Positions 18,132-26,806 of a stretch of 64,000 bases of DNA are shown one piece after another. The notes below the pieces were generated by a model, which saw nothing but the letters and a program-made list of their open reading frames with translations, ran no database searches and was not told the DNA's origin. Each line of letters begins with the position of its first letter. Position 1 is the stretch's first letter. Position numbers and translations under genes: made by a program. The DNA lies in contig NZ_JAODWD010000007.1 of the NCBI RefSeq assembly GCF_025345615.1, forward strand, positions 248,001 through 312,000, written 5' to 3'. This DNA is from Mycobacterium deserti. GTDB lineage: Bacteria; Actinomycetota; Actinomycetes; Mycobacteriales; Mycobacteriaceae.

Positions 18132-18484
18132 GCGGTGAGATACACCTGCCCATCGGCCACGTCGACCTCGTAGGTGCGCACCCGCTTGCGCGGGTCGGCG
18201 AGGTTCTCTCCGGTCGTGATGTCGAATTCCCACTGGTGCCACGGGCACCGGGCGATCTCGCCCGCGCGCACGTGCCGGACACGGTCGGGCATCTCCGGAG
18301 CGAATTCTGTGGTGCCCCGGACGTAACCGGCGCACAACGGCGCGCCCTCGTGTGAGCAGTAGTTCGCGATCGCGTACAGGGCCCCGTCGATGTTGTAGAC
18401 GCCCACTCCGAACTTTCCGGCCTGCACCAGTTTCATGCTTCCGGGTGGCAGGTCCTCGATCGCGCAGACCACTCGGCGATGCAT
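18128..18484 (-). CDS. Rieske [2Fe-2S] ferredoxin-like protein
   Basis: A 118-residue single-domain Rieske protein. The cluster ligands are Cys43-x-His45 (YCSHEG) and Cys80-x2-His83 (RCPWHQW). It has no oxygenase domain, so it is either a soluble electron carrier for a Rieske oxygenase or a subunit of the amidohydrolase complex encoded downstream. The start ATG 18484 has GGAAGGA 7 nt upstream. It is the first gene of an operon with two amidohydrolases and an NTF2-like protein, divergent from a P450 across motif copy E. Donor function to the cluster's oxygenases is an inference. Confidence 0.88.
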   Translation of the reverse strand: MHRRVVCAIEDLPPGSMKLVQAGKFGVGVYNIDGALYAIANYCSHEGAPLCAGYVRGTTEFAPEMPDRVRHVRAGEIARCPWHQWEFDITTGENLADPRKRVRTYEVDVADGQVYLTA

Positions 18485-18507
18485 GGCGTCCTTCCGTTTT
18501 TCTTGAC

Positions 18508-18533
18508 CTAGAATACTAAAATAGTAAAGATAG
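18508..18533. promoter_or_regulatory. AT-rich inverted repeat, operator copy E
   Basis: The segment CTAGAATACTAAAATAGTAA continues AGATAG. Its centre TACTA-AAA-TAGTA (18514-18526) is a perfect inverted repeat with a 3-nt spacer. This is the clearest copy of the cluster motif and lies between the Rieske ferredoxin operon and the P450 gene. It matches copy C read on the opposite strand. Confidence 0.6.
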
Positions 18534-18572
18534 GGCGATCCACTAACTTAATGCTGCCGCCGGGAGGCATAT

Positions 18573-19808
18573 GTGACGATCAGCGCCGATTCCCACGATC
18601 AGCCGGCCGCACCCGATCTGGTCAACGATCCCTATCCGTACTTCGCGGAGATGCGCAGAACAGCGCCGGTGTGGCGAGGCACGCTCATGGAGAGCGACCT
18701 GATGCCGCCGGAGCTGAAGACCGACGAAGTATGGACGCTGTTCGACTTCGAGAGCGTGTTCGCAGCGTTCCGTCAAGACGAGGTGTTCGCCTCGGAGATG
18801 TACAACAAAACGATCGGGCTGGTATTCGGGCCGACGATTCTGGGCATGCACGGCAAACAACACCACGACCATCGCAGCCTGGTGGCCAAAGCCTTCCGGC
18901 AGAGCGCGCTCGCTCAATGGGAACCCGAAGTGATCGACCCCATCTGCGACCAACTGATCGACGAGATCAAGGACGACGGCGGCGCGGATCTCGTGAAGGC
19001 GGTGACGTTCGAATTCCCCACCCGGGTCACCGCCGCACTCCTCGGACTGCCGCAGGAGGACCTCGACCTGTTCCGGCGGCTGTCACTGGACCTGATCTCG
19101 ATCACCGAAGACATCGAGGCCGGCCTGACAGCGTCAGTGGAACTGGGCACGTACTTTCAGGAACAGGTGGACCAGCGCCGCAGCGAGATCACCAACGACG
19201 TCATCGGCGACCTCGTCACGGCCGAGATCGACGGTGAGAAACTGACCGACGAAGCGATCATCTCGTTTCTGCGACTGCTTCTGCCCGCCGGGCTCGAGAC
19301 CACCTACCGCTCATCGAGCAACCTGTTGGCGCTGTTGCTCACCCACCCGGACCAACTCGAGGCGCTGCAGCGCGATCGTGACCTCATCCCGGCAGCCATC
19401 GAGGAGGGCATCCGGTATGAGACCCCCTTGGTTCTGGTCGCGCGCAACACCACTCGTGACGTCGAGTTGCACGGGCAGACGATTCCCGAAGGCGCGCAGG
19501 TCAACCTGTGCATGGGCGCGGCAAATCGCGACGAATCGCGATGGCCCGACGCGGAGGTATTCGACATCCACCGTTCGCGGCGCGCCCACATCTCGTTCGC
19601 GGGCGGCATCCACAGTTGCCTCGGGATGCATCTGGCCAGGGTGGAAACCCGGGCGATGCTCAACAGCCTTTTCGATCGCGTGACCGATCTGACGCTGCTG
19701 CCCGACGACGACACCAGGATCGTCGGGATGCCGTTCCGCTCCCCCAAGCACCTTCCCGTGACCTTCCGCGCCACGTCGGCTGATCCGACAAGTCGAGCTT
19801 GGGCATGA
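18573..19808 (+). CDS. Cytochrome P450
   Basis: A 411-residue P450. The I-helix is LLPAGLETTYRSSSN (AGxxTT), the K-helix ExxR lies in EEGIRYE, and the heme loop is FAGGIHSCLGMHLAR with axial Cys349. The E of ExxR is followed by GIR, so the motif is complete. The start GTG 18573 has GGGAGG 7 nt upstream. Its stop overlaps the alcohol dehydrogenase start by 4 nt (ATGA), which suggests that the hydroxyl group it adds is oxidised next by that enzyme. It is distinct from the other two P450s of the cluster. Confidence 0.9.
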   Translation: MTISADSHDQPAAPDLVNDPYPYFAEMRRTAPVWRGTLMESDLMPPELKTDEVWTLFDFESVFAAFRQDEVFASEMYNKTIGLVFGPTILGMHGKQHHDHRSLVAKAFRQSALAQWEPEVIDPICDQLIDEIKDDGGADLVKAVTFEFPTRVTAALLGLPQEDLDLFRRLSLDLISITEDIEAGLTASVELGTYFQEQVDQRRSEITNDVIGDLVTAEIDGEKLTDEAIISFLRLLLPAGLETTYRSSSNLLALLLTHPDQLEALQRDRDLIPAAIEEGIRYETPLVLVARNTTRDVELHGQTIPEGAQVNLCMGAANRDESRWPDAEVFDIHRSRRAHISFAGGIHSCLGMHLARVETRAMLNSLFDRVTDLTLLPDDDTRIVGMPFRSPKHLPVTFRATSADPTSRAWA

Positions 19809-20962
19809 GAAGCCGCGCTGCGATCCTGCATGACGTCGGCGGGCCCTGGTCGGTCGAGGACTTCGAGTTGGACTCCCCCCGCGCCGGCGAGGTTCTGGTC
19901 GAGATGGCCGCCGCAGGCCTGTGCCACTCCGACGACCACATACTCAAGGGCGACATGTCGGTGTCCAACGAGGTCGCCCGTCAGTTCGGCCTGACCCCGA
20001 TGTTTCCGATGATCGGCGGGCACGAGGGTGCGGGTACCGTGATCGAGATCGGCGACGGGGTAACCGATTTCGCAATCGGCGACCACGTCGTGATGTCCTT
20101 CGTCGCGGTGTGCGGCCGATGTCGCTGGTGCGCGAGCGGCATGGAGTACATCTGCGACGAGGGCGCTGCGACCATGGAGCCCGGAATGCCGACCGATCAG
20201 ACGTTCCGCCACCACACCGCCGACGGCCGCCCTCTCGGGCACCTGTCCAAGGTCGGCGCGTTCGCACGGCACACTGTGGTGTCGCAGCACTCGCTGGTCA
20301 AGATCGAACCGCACCTGCCGTTGGTGCCGAGCGCCCTGTTGTCGTGCGCGGTCCCAACCGGCTACGGCTCCGCCGCATACCGCGCGAACGTTCGCGGTGG
20401 CGACACGGTCGTCGTGATCGGCGCGGGCGGTATCGGCACCGCGGCGATTCAGGCGGCGCGAATCAACGGCGCCGCACATGTCGTCGCCGTCGATCCGGTG
20501 GAGTTCAAGCAGAAGTCGGCACTGCAATTCGGTGCCACACACAGTGTTTCGAACACCGGCGAAGCCGCCGACCTGGTTCGCGACCTGACCTACGGAGTCA
20601 TGGCGGACAGCGTCGTCGTCGCGCCGTCGTTGATCGAGGGCGACGACGTCAACTCCTATCTCAAGCTGACTCGCAAGGGCGGAACCTGCGTGCTCACCGG
20701 GATGACCGCCCAGACCACACGTTCGGCGAAGATCAACCTGCAGGACTTCATCTTGTGGAACAAGAATCTCGTCGGAACGGTGTTCGGCTCGTGCAATCCG
20801 AGGGCGGACATCAGTCGGCTCGCCCGGCTCTATCAAAGCGGTCAGCTGCAACTCGACGAGATGATCACCAGACGCTATCGGCTCGACGACATCAACGAGG
20901 CTTACGCGGATCTGTTGAATGGTGAAATCATTCGCGGAGTCATCGATTTCGCACTCAACTAA
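19805..20962 (+). CDS. NDMA-type (mycofactocin-linked) zinc alcohol dehydrogenase
   Basis: A 385-residue medium-chain, zinc-dependent alcohol dehydrogenase. Catalytic zinc ligands lie in GLCHSDDH and GGHEGAG; the structural zinc site is CGRCRWCASGMEYIC. The Rossmann motif is VVIGAGGIGTAAIQ followed by AVDPVEFKQ. The last block and the overall pattern resemble NDMA-dependent alcohol dehydrogenases, whose bound nicotinamide is recycled by mycofactocin in actinobacteria. The start ATG overlaps the P450 stop by 4 nt. It most likely oxidises the P450 product to an aldehyde or ketone. Confidence 0.85.
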   Translation: MRSRAAILHDVGGPWSVEDFELDSPRAGEVLVEMAAAGLCHSDDHILKGDMSVSNEVARQFGLTPMFPMIGGHEGAGTVIEIGDGVTDFAIGDHVVMSFVAVCGRCRWCASGMEYICDEGAATMEPGMPTDQTFRHHTADGRPLGHLSKVGAFARHTVVSQHSLVKIEPHLPLVPSALLSCAVPTGYGSAAYRANVRGGDTVVVIGAGGIGTAAIQAARINGAAHVVAVDPVEFKQKSALQFGATHSVSNTGEAADLVRDLTYGVMADSVVVAPSLIEGDDVNSYLKLTRKGGTCVLTGMTAQTTRSAKINLQDFILWNKNLVGTVFGSCNPRADISRLARLYQSGQLQLDEMITRRYRLDDINEAYADLLNGEIIRGVIDFALN

Positions 20963-20967
20963 TCGCG

Positions 20968-22482
20968 TCACACGATGCGCGTCGCCCGTCCCTGCCAGTA
21001 ACGCTCCCGTATCCGCTTCTTGTACAGCTTCCCGTTCGGATCGCGCGGCAGCGCGGGGTCGAAATCGATGGAGCGCGGGCACTTGTAGCCGGCCAGATGT
21101 GCGCGGCAGTACGCGATGAGTTCGGCCTCGAGTTCAGGTCCGGCGACCAGGCCGTCGATCGGTTGGACTACGGCCTTCACCTCCTCGCCGAACTCGTCGT
21201 TCGGCACGCCGAACACCGCGGCGTCGACGAGGTCGGGGTGCATGACCAGAATGTTCTCCGCCTCCTGCGGATAGATGTTCACCCCGCCCGAGACGATGGT
21301 GAACGTCGACCGATCGGTCAGGTACAGGTATCCGTCATCGTCGAGGTAGCCGACGTCGCCCAGTGATCGCCACCCGCGGGCGTTGCTCACCGAGGCGGTC
21401 TTTTCAGGATCCTTGAAGTACTCGAACGCGGGCCCGCCTTCGAAGAACAGTTCGCCGGGCTCGCCGACCGCACGTTCCACTCCGGCGTCGCCTACCACGT
21501 GCACCTTGGCGAACGGCTTGCCGACCGAGCCCGGATGCGCGAGCCACTCCTCGGGACCGATCGTCGTTCCCGCGAAACCCTCGGTCCCGCCGTAGTACTC
21601 GTGGATGATCGGGCCGAACCACGTCATCATCTGCCGCTTGACGTCGACCGGGCACGGTGCGGCCGCGTGGAGGACACATCTCAAGCTCGACACGTCGTAG
21701 GAACGCCGGACCGCGTCGGGCAGCTTGAGCATCCGAACAAACATCGTGGGCACGAATTGGGCATGGGTGACCCGATGGGTCTCGATCAACCGCAGTACGG
21801 TCTCCGCGTCGAACCTGCGCATCAGGATTGCCGCCGCGCCGACCCGGTGTACCGCCATCGTGTAGTTGACGCCCGCAGCGTGATACAGCGGTGCGGGCGA
21901 CAGATAGACGCTCTGTTCGGTCATGCCGTAGCGCTGAACCAACGCGTGCTCGAGAACCTTCTGCGCCCAGGACCCTTGGCCGTCCGTCGGCAACGGTCGC
22001 CGCACCGCCTTGGGGCGCCCCGTGGTACCCGACGAGTACAACATCTCCGACCCGTCCGACACCGGTGGCGGCGCTCCGGCCGACGCGAGCGCGTCGTCGT
22101 AACGACGCCATCCCGGCAGTTCACCGCCGATGCAGATAAGTAGGCCACCGCCGGCGTTTCGGATCCGTTCCCCCACGGCGGCCAACGACGCATCGACGAA
22201 CAGTGCTTTCGCCTCCGAGTCTTCGACGACGTATGCCACCTCATCCGGTGTGAAGTGGGTGTTCACCGCGGAATAGTAGAGTCCGGAAAGCTGGCAGCCC
22301 CAGGTGATCTCGAGGAACTCACGACGGTTCGGCAATATCAGAGCGACGCCGTCACCGCGACGCAGCCCCGCGTCGTGAAGCGCAGCCGCCACGCGTTGGC
22401 TGCGCTCGTACAGTTGCCTGTACGTGACGGTTTCTCCGTCGGCCTCGATCAGCGCAGGCCCATCCCATGCCGCAAAGACCAT
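20968..22482 (-). CDS. AMP-forming acyl-CoA ligase (FadD-like)
   Basis: A 504-residue ANL ligase. Motifs are MLYSSGTTGRPKAVRR (P-loop), YYGGTEG, WRSLGDVGYLDDDGYLYLTDR and the C-terminal lysine in DPNGKLYKKRIRERYW. The hinge Asp/Gly region reads SLGDVG instead of the more usual RTGD. It resembles mycobacterial FadD ligases for bulky or aromatic acids. ATG 22482 has GAGGAG upstream. It heads towards the convergent alcohol dehydrogenase and lies 25 nt after the upstream crotonase gene, with which it probably shares an operon reaching back to the SDR at 26806. Confidence 0.87.
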   Translation of the reverse strand: MVFAAWDGPALIEADGETVTYRQLYERSQRVAAALHDAGLRRGDGVALILPNRREFLEITWGCQLSGLYYSAVNTHFTPDEVAYVVEDSEAKALFVDASLAAVGERIRNAGGGLLICIGGELPGWRRYDDALASAGAPPPVSDGSEMLYSSGTTGRPKAVRRPLPTDGQGSWAQKVLEHALVQRYGMTEQSVYLSPAPLYHAAGVNYTMAVHRVGAAAILMRRFDAETVLRLIETHRVTHAQFVPTMFVRMLKLPDAVRRSYDVSSLRCVLHAAAPCPVDVKRQMMTWFGPIIHEYYGGTEGFAGTTIGPEEWLAHPGSVGKPFAKVHVVGDAGVERAVGEPGELFFEGGPAFEYFKDPEKTASVSNARGWRSLGDVGYLDDDGYLYLTDRSTFTIVSGGVNIYPQEAENILVMHPDLVDAAVFGVPNDEFGEEVKAVVQPIDGLVAGPELEAELIAYCRAHLAGYKCPRSIDFDPALPRDPNGKLYKKRIRERYWQGRATRIV

Positions 22483-22507
22483 CCGGTGCTCCTCGCGTGC
22501 CCGTCAG

Positions 22508-23371
22508 CTAGGAGACGGCCCCGTCGGTCGATGCGGCGGCCTGACGCTGCGCCATCTCCGATGGCAGGATCTTGTCCTTGAACACTCGCTGGATCAGTTC
22601 CTGCACGTCCTTGCTGATCGACGCGAGCGCCACCAGATCGTTCGAACTTTGCCAGTGCACGCGCATCCCCATCAGTTCCCAGGCCCGCTTGAGGTTGGCC
22701 TTGGTGAGCATGAGGGTCGTCAACGGTGCCTGCGCGATATGGCGGGCGATGGTGTCGACGCGCGCGTCGAGGTCCTCGCGCTTGACCACCTCGTTGACCA
22801 ATCCGACCTCCAGGGCTTTCTTGGCGTCGATCACCTCGGCGGTGAACAGGTAGTAGGCGGCGCGACGCCAGTTCATGAACACCCACGGCTCGATGGAGCA
22901 TTCGCCCGACGGCATGCCGAAGCCCTGGAGCGGCGGGTACGAGAAGTACGCGTCCTCCGAGGCGATGACGATGTCGGTGGTCAGCCCCATATGTGTGCCG
23001 CCGCCGACGCAATAGCCGTGCACCTGCGCGATGGTCGGCTTGGAGAACTCCCACAGGTTCAGGGTCGGCTTCACGAAGAGGTCGGACTGCGCCTTCCACG
23101 GATGACCCGTCCTCATCGCGTTCTCCACGAAGGCCGGGTAGTCGACCGCGTTGTTGCCGATCGCGTGTCCTGAGCAGAACCCCTTGCCGTTGGCCCGCAG
23201 GACCAGCACCTTGATGTCGTAGTCACGGTCGGCGTCCAACAGCGCCGCGTCGACCTCCTCGGCGAGCTTTTGATCCTGCGCATTGGCCTTCTCGGGCCAG
23301 TTGAGCGTGATCTTCGCGATCGGACCATCCTTTTCGTAGATGATCCTCTCGCGGGTTTCGTTGAGATCCAT
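22508..23371 (-). CDS. Crotonase-fold (enoyl-CoA hydratase/isomerase-like) protein
   Basis: A 287-residue crotonase. The CoA-binding and oxyanion region shows VLVLRANGKGFCSGHAIG and AQVHGYCVGGGTHMGLTTDIVIAS. The start ATG 23371 has a strong AAAGGAGG 5 nt upstream. The residues usually holding the two catalytic glutamates of hydratases look different (SYPPLQGFGMPSGECSIEPW), so the reaction may be hydration, isomerisation or ring cleavage. It is a paralog of the crotonase at 30630, sharing ANGKGFC, HGYC and KRAWELMGMRVH. It sits between a CoA ligase and the lipoyl/E1 genes. Confidence 0.85.
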   Translation of the reverse strand: MDLNETRERIIYEKDGPIAKITLNWPEKANAQDQKLAEEVDAALLDADRDYDIKVLVLRANGKGFCSGHAIGNNAVDYPAFVENAMRTGHPWKAQSDLFVKPTLNLWEFSKPTIAQVHGYCVGGGTHMGLTTDIVIASEDAYFSYPPLQGFGMPSGECSIEPWVFMNWRRAAYYLFTAEVIDAKKALEVGLVNEVVKREDLDARVDTIARHIAQAPLTTLMLTKANLKRAWELMGMRVHWQSSNDLVALASISKDVQELIQRVFKDKILPSEMAQRQAAASTDGAVS

Positions 23372-23385
23372 CCGTCCTCCTTTGG

Positions 23386-23622
23386 TTATGACGTGATCAC
23401 GCCGATCTGGGCGCCGATGTCGTATGTGGTGCCGACCCGGCCGGTCCACTGCACGGTCCCCGAGGCGCCGGCTTCGATCTCCTGGTCGACCTTCTCGGTG
23501 GCGATGACGTAGATCGGGGTCCCCTCCTCGACGTGTTGTCCCGCCTCCACCAGTAGCTCGGTGAGCTCCGCTTCAGAAACGGCGACCGACACGCGGGGTA
23601 TACGAATGACGAACTCAGCCAT
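23386..23622 (-). CDS. Stand-alone lipoyl-domain protein
   Basis: A 78-residue protein that is just one lipoyl/biotinyl domain. The hairpin lysine is Lys44 in IATEKVDQE, followed by the typical SGTV turn. It starts at ATG 23622, overlapping the E1-beta gene by 8 nt. In 2-oxoacid dehydrogenase complexes this domain is fused to the E2 acyltransferase core; here no E2 core and no E3 are encoded next to it. It could be a free swinging arm for the adjacent E1, like a glycine-cleavage H-protein, or borrow E2/E3 from elsewhere. Confidence 0.85.
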   Translation of the reverse strand: MAEFVIRIPRVSVAVSEAELTELLVEAGQHVEEGTPIYVIATEKVDQEIEAGASGTVQWTGRVGTTYDIGAQIGVITS

Positions 23623-24613
23623 GCACACTCGCCTCTTGCAGGGTGCGCTGCACCGCAGCGACGATGCGCGGCGGTGACGGGTAGATCTGCTGCTCGAGCA
23701 CCGCTGCGGCCGGCGTGGGCACGAAGCGGGCTGCGACGCGTTCGATCGGCGCCACGAGCCGACCGAAGCACTGGGACTGCAGCGTCGCGACGATCTCCGC
23801 TCCCGGACCGGCGAACTGGACCGCGTCGTGCACCACGACCGCGCGGCGGGTCCGGCGTACCGAGGTGACCAGGGTCTGCTGATCCAGCGGCACGAGAGTG
23901 CGCAGATCGACGACTTCGGCGCTGACACCCTGCTCGTCCAGCATCGCCGCCGCTGTGAGCGCATCCAGCACGCTACGGCCATAAGTGATGATCGTGACGT
24001 CGTCACCCGGGCGCTTGATGTCGGCCTGCCCCAGCGGTATCGCGAACCCGGGATCGACTGGCACGAGGCCTTTCTGGCTCTGCAGGCGGATCGTCTCGAC
24101 GAACAGGCAGGGGTCCTCGTCGAAGATCGCCGATGTCAGAAGCCCCTTGCCGTCGCGGGGCGTGGACGGGACGACGACCTTCATCCCGGGGATGTGCATG
24201 AACCACGCCTCCAGCGTCTGCGAATGTGTCGCGCCGGTAGCCAGTCCGCCGTAAACCTGTGTGCGCACCGTGATCGGGGCCGTCGTGCGGCCGGCCGTCA
24301 TGAACCGCAGTTTGGCCGCGTTGTTGATCAGTTGGTCGGCCGCGATGCCGATGAAATCCATGATCATGATCTCGGCGACGGGCAGCAGCCCTTCGATGGC
24401 TGCCCCGATGGCAGCTCCGAGGATGGCCGCCTCCGAGATCGGCGTGTCCAGCACCCGGTCATGCCCGTACTTCGTCGACAGACCTGCCGTGGGGCCGGAC
24501 GCGCCGGGATCGGCGATGTCCTCGCCGAGGAGGAACACCCGGTCGTCGGCGCCCATCGCCTGATCGAGGGCGAGATTGAGGGCCTCGCGCATCGTCATCT
24601 CTTTTTCGTCCAT
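23615..24613 (-). CDS. 2-oxoacid/acetoin dehydrogenase E1 beta subunit
   Basis: A 332-residue transketolase-type pyrimidine-binding and C-terminal domain protein (MREALNLALDQAMGADDRVFLLGEDIADPGA, DTPISEAAILGAAIGAAIEGLLPVAEIMIMDF). This is the beta chain of thiamine-diphosphate E1 enzymes (pyruvate, branched-chain or acetoin dehydrogenase). The C-terminal domain shows VTIITYGRSV and DLRTLVPLDQQTL. It partners with the alpha chain encoded 9 nt upstream. It probably decarboxylates or cleaves a 2-oxo compound released by the pathway and loads the acyl group on the lipoyl protein. Confidence 0.9.
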   Translation of the reverse strand: MDEKEMTMREALNLALDQAMGADDRVFLLGEDIADPGASGPTAGLSTKYGHDRVLDTPISEAAILGAAIGAAIEGLLPVAEIMIMDFIGIAADQLINNAAKLRFMTAGRTTAPITVRTQVYGGLATGATHSQTLEAWFMHIPGMKVVVPSTPRDGKGLLTSAIFDEDPCLFVETIRLQSQKGLVPVDPGFAIPLGQADIKRPGDDVTIITYGRSVLDALTAAAMLDEQGVSAEVVDLRTLVPLDQQTLVTSVRRTRRAVVVHDAVQFAGPGAEIVATLQSQCFGRLVAPIERVAARFVPTPAAAVLEQQIYPSPPRIVAAVQRTLQEASVHG

Positions 24614-24622
24614 GCGTCGTCC

Positions 24623-25603
24623 TCAGACCGGGTACTTGATCGGGGTCGCGTACACGTCGCGGTCCAACTCTTCGACCGACGGGGACTCGGCGGCCATGAC
24701 GACCTTCAGCGCGGATTCGACCTCACTGAGCGCACCCTCGTCGATGCGGGTGAGTTCGTCGTCATCGCAGACGCCCGAGTCGATCAGGTGACGGCGGAAG
24801 CGCGGCACGGGATCGGCCGCCATCGCCTCGGCCAGCTGCTCTTTCGGGATGTAGGGCATCCGGTCACCGAAGTAGTGGCCGCGGAAGCGAAACGTCACGC
24901 ATTCGAGCAACGTCGGACCGTCGCCACGGCGTGCGCGTTCCACGGCCGCCTGCAGTGCTTCGGCCACGGCCAGCGGGTCATTTCCGTCGACGCGCACCCC
25001 GGGCATCCCATAACCTGCCGCCCGGTCCGCGACGTGTTCGAGCTTCATGGTGTCGGCGGTAGGGGTCATTTCCGCGTATAGATTGTTCTGGCAGACGAAC
25101 ACCATGGGCAGATCCCACAGCGCGGCCATGTTGGCCGCCTCGTGAAACGACCCGGTGTTCGTTGCGCCGTCCCCGAAGCTGACGACCGTCACGCGGTCAG
25201 AGCCCTGCCGTCTAGCGGCCATGGCCAGTCCAACGGCCACCGGGGGCCCGGCGCCGACGATGCCGGTCGACAGCATCACGCCTACCTCCGGCTTGGCGAT
25301 GTGCATGGTGCCACCCTTGCCGCGGGCCGCTCCGACGGTGCGCCCCATCAATTCGCCGTAGATCTCCTGCAGCGGAACGCCTTTGCCGATGAGGTCGTGC
25401 AAGCCGCGATAGGTGGTGACCAGCCGGTCGTCCTGTCGTAGCGACACTCCCATCGCGGCGGCGATCGCCTCCTGGCCCCGTGAGGGCCAGTACACACACA
25501 TGAACTCGCCGGTGCTGATGCCTTTGGACAACCGGTCGTCGGCCGCCTTCATCAACACCATCAGCGCGTACAAACGCCGCTGAACGTCTACAGATTGAGT
25601 CAT
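24623..25603 (-). CDS. 2-oxoacid/acetoin dehydrogenase E1 alpha subunit
   Basis: A 326-residue ThDP-binding alpha chain. The ThDP-Mg motif is GDG (144-146) to NN (173-174), in VVSFGDGATNTG and FVCQNN. The loop RGKGGTMHIA and the active-site-type TYRGLHDLI are also clear. With the beta chain it forms an alpha2-beta2 E1. The ATG overlaps the stop of the EthD-like gene by 4 nt. It resembles acetoin dehydrogenase AcoA as much as pyruvate E1, so its substrate is left open. Confidence 0.9.
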   Translation of the reverse strand: MTQSVDVQRRLYALMVLMKAADDRLSKGISTGEFMCVYWPSRGQEAIAAAMGVSLRQDDRLVTTYRGLHDLIGKGVPLQEIYGELMGRTVGAARGKGGTMHIAKPEVGVMLSTGIVGAGPPVAVGLAMAARRQGSDRVTVVSFGDGATNTGSFHEAANMAALWDLPMVFVCQNNLYAEMTPTADTMKLEHVADRAAGYGMPGVRVDGNDPLAVAEALQAAVERARRGDGPTLLECVTFRFRGHYFGDRMPYIPKEQLAEAMAADPVPRFRRHLIDSGVCDDDELTRIDEGALSEVESALKVVMAAESPSVEELDRDVYATPIKYPV

Positions 25604-25920
25604 GTTCCGTATGAACCGATCTCGCGGTACAAGCGCGGAATCGGTTTGGGATCCATCGCGAGGTTCTCCAACCCGATCATCTCGCCGCTCGCGCCGAGTT
25701 CTCCGAGGCGCCCCACCGCCGCATCGAGGTCGTCGCAGTCAAGCTCGTAGATCGCGATGAACGGGCCGTTTCCGTCGGTCGGGGCGAACCGGCGGGCGGA
25801 GACGATGCCCTCCACGGACACGATCTGCGCCAGATGGGTCTCGTTGTACCACTCGTGGTACTCGGCTTCTTTGTCCGGCGAGGCCGGCATCGTCTCGACG
25901 AACATGATTCCTCTGGGCAT
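25600..25920 (-). CDS. Small dimeric alpha/beta-barrel (EthD-like) protein
   Basis: A 106-residue protein with the ferredoxin-like dimeric barrel pattern (GIMFVETMPASPDKEAEYHEWYNETHLAQIVSV). The HEWYNETHL helix is typical of EthD/muconolactone-isomerase-like or DUF4286-like small proteins. Such proteins act as isomerases, heme or substrate binders, or accessory subunits; the sequence does not tell which. It overlaps the E1-alpha gene by 4 nt, so it belongs to the same operon, which starts with the SDR at 26806. Co-translation suggests it handles the same intermediate as E1. Confidence 0.72.
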   Translation of the reverse strand: MPRGIMFVETMPASPDKEAEYHEWYNETHLAQIVSVEGIVSARRFAPTDGNGPFIAIYELDCDDLDAAVGRLGELGASGEMIGLENLAMDPKPIPRLYREIGSYGT

Positions 25921-25939
25921 GTCACCACTCCTCGTTGCG

Positions 25940-26806
25940 CTACGGCCCTGACCACGGTTTGATCTTCAGGAAGCCACCCGCATCGACGCGCAACTGCTGA
26001 CCGGTGACGTAGCGGGCGGCGTCGCTGGCCAGGAACAGCACTGCCTCGCTGATGTCCTCGGGTTCGACATACGGGATCGGCATCCCTTGGATCACGGGGA
26101 ACACCGCCTCGGCGTCCTCGCGGGTCGGGTTGGCCAGGTCAGGCCGAAACGCCTTGTACATCGGCGGGCTGTGCAGCATGTCGGTGTTGACGTTCGTCGG
26201 GTGAACGGCGTTCACACGGATCTGCTCCGGTGCGAGTGTCCGGGCCAAATCGTTGACATAATGTGCGACAACCTGTTTCGCGAAGGCATACCCGGCACCG
26301 CCGGGTCCCCCGTCCATCCCGCTTGTATTGATCGCCGTCGCCATGAACGCGGCCACCGAACCCGTCGCGATGACCGATGCGCCCGCATGGAGGTGTTTCA
26401 GGCTGGCGTGAATGAGGTTGATGACGCCGAGCAGATCCACGTCGACCGCGTCGACGAATGCCTGCGGAGGCAGGCCGGCGGTCATCGGGCAGATGCCCGC
26501 GTTGGCGACAACGATGTCGAGCTGACCGAACTCGGCCACGCCGTGGTCGATGGCCGCCGACAGCGCTGCCCGGTCGCGGACGTCGGCGATCTCCGTGTAC
26601 GCCCGCTGACCTTCCTTCTCCACCAGTCGGGACGTCTCGTCGAGGTCCTCGGGTCGCGCCAGCGGGTAGTCGTTGGTCTCGATGTCCGCGCAGATGTCGA
26701 CGGCGATGATGTCGGCGCCCTCTGCGGCGAGCACACGGGCATGCGACCGTCCCTGGCCGCGCGCCGCCCCGCTGACGAGGGCCACCTTGCCCGTCACCCT
26801 GCCCAT
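25940..26806 (-). CDS. Mycofactocin-coupled SDR oxidoreductase
   Basis: A 288-residue SDR. The cofactor motif GAARGQGRSHA, VDIC and the insertion YPLARPEDLDETSRLVEKEGQ are hallmarks of the mycofactocin-coupled SDR group, whose NAD(H) is held tightly and recycled by mycofactocin. The active site has NAG, ATGSVAA and YAFAK. ATG 26806 has GAAGGGA 9 nt upstream; earlier in-frame starts add a basic region of no similarity. It leads an operon of about six genes towards 20968. It is a paralog of the SDR at 36380. Confidence 0.87.
   Translation of the reverse strand: MGRVTGKVALVSGAARGQGRSHARVLAAEGADIIAVDICADIETNDYPLARPEDLDETSRLVEKEGQRAYTEIADVRDRAALSAAIDHGVAEFGQLDIVVANAGICPMTAGLPPQAFVDAVDVDLLGVINLIHASLKHLHAGASVIATGSVAAFMATAINTSGMDGGPGGAGYAFAKQVVAHYVNDLARTLAPEQIRVNAVHPTNVNTDMLHSPPMYKAFRPDLANPTREDAEAVFPVIQGMPIPYVEPEDISEAVLFLASDAARYVTGQQLRVDAGGFLKIKPWSGP

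Noticed and set aside
23828-25081. Long open frame on the plus strand opposite the E1 genes
   Set aside because: It is antisense to two clearly conserved genes (E1 alpha and beta); long opposite frames are expected in GC-rich DNA, and it has no domain of its own.
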